Source: Lentisphaerota bacterium
Lineage (GTDB): Bacteria; Verrucomicrobiota; Lentisphaeria; Oligosphaerales; PUNB01
Length of the DNA: 7,858 nucleotides
Reading direction: 5' to 3'
Assembly (NCBI GenBank): GCA_003552565.1
Contig: PUNB01000265.1
Coordinates: forward strand, 1 to 7,858
Positions within the stretch are counted from its first letter, which is position 1, and each line of letters begins with the position of its first letter. The notes beneath the pieces are model-generated. The model made no database searches and was not told where the DNA came from. It was given only the letters and a program-made list of their open reading frames with translations. The position numbers and the translations under genes were made by a program. Shown here one piece after another: positions 4,601 to 7,858 of this stretch.

Positions 4601-6388
4601 GTGACAGACGGAAAGATGCCTTCTCAAACCCACGAAGAAATAAAATTCAGCGACTTTCTGCGCCCCCATACTCGCAGGATAGTTTTTCTTATCCTTCTGA
4701 CCGCGGCGTTATCCATTCTGACCATGCTGCCGCCTTTATTGATACGAGCCATCATCGACCGGGTCATAACGGAAGGACAAAGAAATCTTTTCCTGATTCT
4801 CGGTTTCTGCATGATAGCGGTGCCGCTGGCGGTGGCACTGCTGCGCTACCTGCAGACTGTCGGCATCGCCCACCTGGCTCAGCGGTTCATACTTGATCTT
4901 CGTTATCGGCTCTACAATCATCTGCTGAACATGTCCCAGCGTTTTTACAGCCATCACAGCGCCGGCAAACTGGTCAATCGGGTCATGGGAGACACCGGCA
5001 TTGTACAGCGAGCTTTGACCGCCCGCAGTTTCGGGATTATTTCGGATTTCGTCGCCGCCGCATTCGCCGTCTCGGCGGTTTTTCTAATCAACTGGCGTAT
5101 CGCCTTGCTGGTGCTGCTTATAGTCATCGGCTTCGTGGTTAATTATCGTTTAAGCATTCAGAAAATCATCCGCGCGACTCGCGGTTATCGAGCTTCCATG
5201 GATCGCTTGTCCGGAGGCGTACAAAATCGCCTGCTGGGCAATCAGGCAGTCAAGACTTTCGGAACCGAAGACAGAGAACAGGAAGAGTTCACCGGCGAAG
5301 CGTACACCAGTATGGCGCTGACCACGGAAGCGTCAGTGAGGGCGGCGCGCTTTTCGATGAACTCCAAACTGCTGCAGCAGATGGGCAGAATGACGGTTTT
5401 TTTTGTCGGCTGCTATTTTGTCCTCCACGAACAGATGAGTTACGGCGATGTCGTTGCCTTCACCGCCTACACCATGCAGCTTTTGAACCCGGCGGTGCGC
5501 TTTTCCGAGCTGGTCAGAACATTCCAGGATGTGCGGATCGCCCTGGACCGGATATTCGAAATCTTCCATGCCGAACCGGAAATCACCAATCCGCCTGATC
5601 CTGTTTACATCGACGAAATTAATGGGGATGTGGAATTTTGTCAGGTTGATTTTCATTATTCTCCGGAAGCGCCGGTGCTGAGAGATTTCTCATTGCAAGT
5701 GCCGGCCGGTTCCACAGTGGCGCTGATCGGCCCCACCGGCTGCGGCAAATCCACTATCTTGAATTTGCTGATGCGCTTCTACGATGTTGTCTCCGGCGAA
5801 ATCAAGATCGACAACCAGGATGTGCGGAAATACGACCTGCAATCTCTGCGGCGTCAATTCGGCGTGGTTCTGCAGGAACCGCTGCTATTCGATATTTCCA
5901 TCGCCGACAATATTCGTTATTCCCGCCCGTCCGCCAGCCAGGCAGACATTGAAACCGCCGCCCGGGCCGCCGAGATCCACGATTACATCCTTTCTCTGCC
6001 GCACGGATATCAGACCATCATCGGCAGTGAAGGCATAGAGATGTCACTCGGTCAGAAACAGCGCATCACCATCGCCCGAGCCATCGCCGCCGATCCGGCT
6101 GTTCTGATCATGGATGAAGCCACCAGCGCCCTCGACAGTGAATCGGAAAGAGCCATCCAGAAGGCCATGGAAAGAATCCTCCAGGGGCGCACCTCTTTCA
6201 TCGTCGCCCATCGGCTCAGCACTATTCGCAATGCCGATCTGATCGTCCTGCTGCGCGAGGGACAAATCGACGAAATGGGCAGCCATGAAGAGCTGATGGC
6301 CCAGGAAAATGGGCGTTACCGTCAGCTCTATGAAAAATTCATGGGCAAAGGCATAATATCGGATGATGACGAAGAGGAGGCAGGTTAA
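4601..6388 (+). CDS. ABC exporter half-transporter 1 (fused TMD-NBD)
   Basis: A 595-residue inner-membrane exporter half of the type IV (MsbA/Sav1866-like) fold. The membrane domain spans about 25-300, with TM1 about 27-50 and TM2 about 63-86. The N-terminus is too short for a C39 peptidase-type domain. The nucleotide-binding domain has A-loop Tyr353, Walker A GPTGCGKST (377-385), Q-loop Gln425, signature MSLGQ (481-485) instead of LSGGQ, Walker B VLIMDE with catalytic Glu506, D-loop SALD (509-512) and H-loop His537. Its own Walker A, Walker B and switch residues are therefore intact. The acidic C-terminus ends DDDEEEAG. The GTG at 4601 extends the frame; ATG at 4616 is an alternative, and neither has a convincing ribosome binding site. 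The next ABC gene follows with no gap, so the two probably pair as a heterodimer. The substrate cannot be told; drug, lipid or peptide export are all possible. Confidence 0.93.
   Translation: MTDGKMPSQTHEEIKFSDFLRPHTRRIVFLILLTAALSILTMLPPLLIRAIIDRVITEGQRNLFLILGFCMIAVPLAVALLRYLQTVGIAHLAQRFILDLRYRLYNHLLNMSQRFYSHHSAGKLVNRVMGDTGIVQRALTARSFGIISDFVAAAFAVSAVFLINWRIALLVLLIVIGFVVNYRLSIQKIIRATRGYRASMDRLSGGVQNRLLGNQAVKTFGTEDREQEEFTGEAYTSMALTTEASVRAARFSMNSKLLQQMGRMTVFFVGCYFVLHEQMSYGDVVAFTAYTMQLLNPAVRFSELVRTFQDVRIALDRIFEIFHAEPEITNPPDPVYIDEINGDVEFCQVDFHYSPEAPVLRDFSLQVPAGSTVALIGPTGCGKSTILNLLMRFYDVVSGEIKIDNQDVRKYDLQSLRRQFGVVLQEPLLFDISIADNIRYSRPSASQADIETAARAAEIHDYILSLPHGYQTIIGSEGIEMSLGQKQRITIARAIAADPAVLIMDEATSALDSESERAIQKAMERILQGRTSFIVAHRLSTIRNADLIVLLREGQIDEMGSHEELMAQENGRYRQLYEKFMGKGIISDDDEEEAG
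6374..6380 (+). promoter_or_regulatory. Strong ribosome binding site for ABC half-transporter 2
   Basis: GAGGAGG lies within the last codons of the first ABC gene, 8 bases before the ATG at 6389. It fixes the start of the second gene and supports coupled translation. It is the best Shine-Dalgarno in the window. Confidence 0.8.
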
Positions 6389-7858
6389 ATGCGGCAGCAT
6401 CATCGAAATTACCCCTACAGGCCTCCTCGGCAATGGCGGAAAAAAGTGCCGATGGCGACGTTCATACGCTTTCTTCGGACTTATCTGTCACCGTTCAAAT
6501 GGCGGGTCATTACGGCTGTCCTGCTGATCGGCGCCAACGCCTGTTCGGTTTACCTGATCGCTTTTTACACTCAGATCGTAGTCGATCACGCTCTCGGACT
6601 TGAAGCCAAAACGGCGCGGCAGATTGAACAGGAAGAAGCGAATACGGCATCTGAAGAACGCCCCTGGAGACAAACAGAATCCTCGCGGCGGAGACCCGAA
6701 TCCCCTCCCGAACAGGGGCTTCTGCGAACTCTCGACGGCAGCCCCCTGTCCGCCCGACCACCGGACGCGGGCCGAAGGCTTTTTCTGATCATGCTTCTTT
6801 ACGGCGGCTCCATGATAACTCTGAACATTATGGAAAGAATCGCCCAGAAAACCAAGGTGCAGGTGGGCCGGGCCATGGCCTTCAACCTGCGTCAGGATGC
6901 TCATCGGAAAGTACTGGATCTGCACCTCGGTTTCCATCAGTCCACCACTCCTGGAAGGCTGCTGGCTCGTATAACCTCTGATGTCGAGGTGATTCAGGAG
7001 CAGAGCCTGCAGCTGTTGATCTTGATGGCCCGCACTTTTTCACTGCTAATCGTCGGCTTTGCCATTCTGGCGGCGGTGGACTGGCGCATAGCCCTGCTGT
7101 TCGTCGCGGTGGCTCCGATTTACGTAATCGTCAACGGAACTTTCAGGCGCCAATTGAGAGCTATCATTCAGGAGCTGCGGCACACCAACTCCTGCCTTTA
7201 CGGTTATGTGACCCAGAAAATCGAATCAATCAAAGCGGTGCAGGCTTATGCCCGGGAAGGATTGGAGCGGCTGAATATGCATCGTCTCTCCGCCTGTTTT
7301 TTCCGCGATGCCGTCAGCCAGCAGAGGAAAACCGCCACCATGCAGGGGCTGGCGCGGATTCTCTCGGGTGTAACCAAGGGTGCAGTGTTTCTCTTCAGCA
7401 CCAATGAAGCCTTGGCGGGAAGAATGAGTGTCGGTCAAGTGCTGCTGTTACACGGGACCGTCAGCCATCTCTTCAATCCAGTAATGCAACTGCCGCAGAT
7501 AAACCTGCTGTCATCCAGAGTTCAGACGGTTCTTGGACGTCTGATGGAAATTCTGGAAACCCCAGTGGAAATCACAGAAGCTCCCGACGCCCGCCCCCTC
7601 CCCCGCCCCCTGGGCCAGGGGATTGAGGTGCATAATCTGTGTTTCAGCCATTCCGAAGAAGCGGAACCGACTATCATGAACATCAGCCTTAAAGCTCCCG
7701 CCGGCCAATGGCTCTGTTTAATGGGCGGCAGCGGCTCCGGCAAGTCCACTCTCCTTTTCCTGCTGGCCCGTCTTTATCAACCGGACAGCGGCGAGATTTA
7801 CTACGACAACATTCCTCTGGAAAAAGTATCCCTGAAATCGCTGCGGGAAAACATCGGC
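6389..7858 (+). CDS. ABC exporter half-transporter 2, partial (C-terminus beyond window)
   Basis: An open frame of 490 codons running off the right edge. The ATG follows the previous TAA directly. It is a second type IV ABC exporter half. A basic N-terminus is followed by TM1 (about 39-61), VVDHALG (64-70) and an unusual hydrophilic stretch to about 130, then TM2 (about 131-149). Typical cytoplasmic-loop sequence follows (FHQSTTPGRLLARITSDVE, 182-200), then the remaining helices to about 365. The NBD begins near 412, with Walker A GGSGSGKST (446-454). The A-loop aromatic position holds His421 (CFSHS). The window ends at ENIG, just before the Q-loop, so signature, Walker B and H-loop are not visible. 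It probably forms a heterodimer with the preceding protein. The TM1-TM2 insertion recalls, from memory, the extracellular insertion in BmrD-type subunits of heterodimeric exporters. Confidence 0.9.
   Translation, partial: MRQHHRNYPYRPPRQWRKKVPMATFIRFLRTYLSPFKWRVITAVLLIGANACSVYLIAFYTQIVVDHALGLEAKTARQIEQEEANTASEERPWRQTESSRRRPESPPEQGLLRTLDGSPLSARPPDAGRRLFLIMLLYGGSMITLNIMERIAQKTKVQVGRAMAFNLRQDAHRKVLDLHLGFHQSTTPGRLLARITSDVEVIQEQSLQLLILMARTFSLLIVGFAILAAVDWRIALLFVAVAPIYVIVNGTFRRQLRAIIQELRHTNSCLYGYVTQKIESIKAVQAYAREGLERLNMHRLSACFFRDAVSQQRKTATMQGLARILSGVTKGAVFLFSTNEALAGRMSVGQVLLLHGTVSHLFNPVMQLPQINLLSSRVQTVLGRLMEILETPVEITEAPDARPLPRPLGQGIEVHNLCFSHSEEAEPTIMNISLKAPAGQWLCLMGGSGSGKSTLLFLLARLYQPDSGEIYYDNIPLEKVSLKSLRENIG
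7590..7610 (-). other. Predicted G-quadruplex motif on the minus strand
   Basis: The + strand has C-runs of 3, 5, 5 and 5 (7590-7592, 7594-7598, 7600-7604, 7606-7610) separated by single bases. The minus strand, the template for the ABC gene, therefore has four G-tracts with 1-nt loops, a strong canonical quadruplex pattern. It encodes ARPLPRPL (401-408) in the linker between membrane domain and NBD. Confidence 0.6.

Noticed and set aside
6488..6937. 149-codon minus-strand open frame
   Set aside because: It is antisense to ABC half-transporter 2, which reads continuously with TM and loop motifs across this stretch.

Overview
The window looks like chromosomal DNA of a Gram-negative bacterium. 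It encodes a TolC-type outer-membrane channel, a HlyD-type periplasmic adaptor and two ABC half-transporters. No phylogenetic marker is present. The spaces between genes carry short degenerate repeats with 7-nt and 9-nt periods (TGAAC-, CCTGAAA- and AACAAAG-type). From memory these resemble intergenic repeats of PVC-group genomes (Lentisphaerota, Kiritimatiellota, Planctomycetota), so a PVC or similar environmental lineage is a weak inference.

Layout, all genes on the + strand: 1-416 is a gene-free, repeat- and hairpin-rich block. 417-1955 is a TolC/OEP-family channel with a TTG start. 2119-2952 is an unrecognised cytoplasmic protein with three cysteine clusters. 3212-4252 is a HlyD-family adaptor. 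4253-4600 is a second gene-free repeat block that shares modules with the first. 4601-6388 is ABC half-transporter 1. 6389-7858 is ABC half-transporter 2, which starts directly after the previous stop codon and runs off the window end before its Q-loop. It is open and in frame for 490 codons.

Together the genes describe a three-layer export machine: a probable ABC1/ABC2 heterodimer in the inner membrane, the HlyD-like adaptor across the periplasm, and the TolC-like duct in the outer membrane. Neither ABC protein has room for an N-terminal C39 peptidase or C39-like domain, so classical type I secretion of double-glycine or RTX substrates is not indicated. No substrate gene is visible. The ABC pair may be asymmetric: ABC1 has a MSLGQ signature and ABC2 has His in place of the A-loop aromatic, and these fall in the same composite ATP site. 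ABC2 also has about 55 extra residues between TM1 and TM2.

The most unexpected features are the cysteine-cluster protein between the channel and adaptor genes, and the architecture of the non-coding DNA. The latter includes direct repeats flanking the tolC-hlyD segment, a compact cloverleaf-like inverted-repeat element upstream of tolC, repeated 5-bp-stem/3-nt-loop mini-hairpins, and phased heptamer and nonamer repeats.
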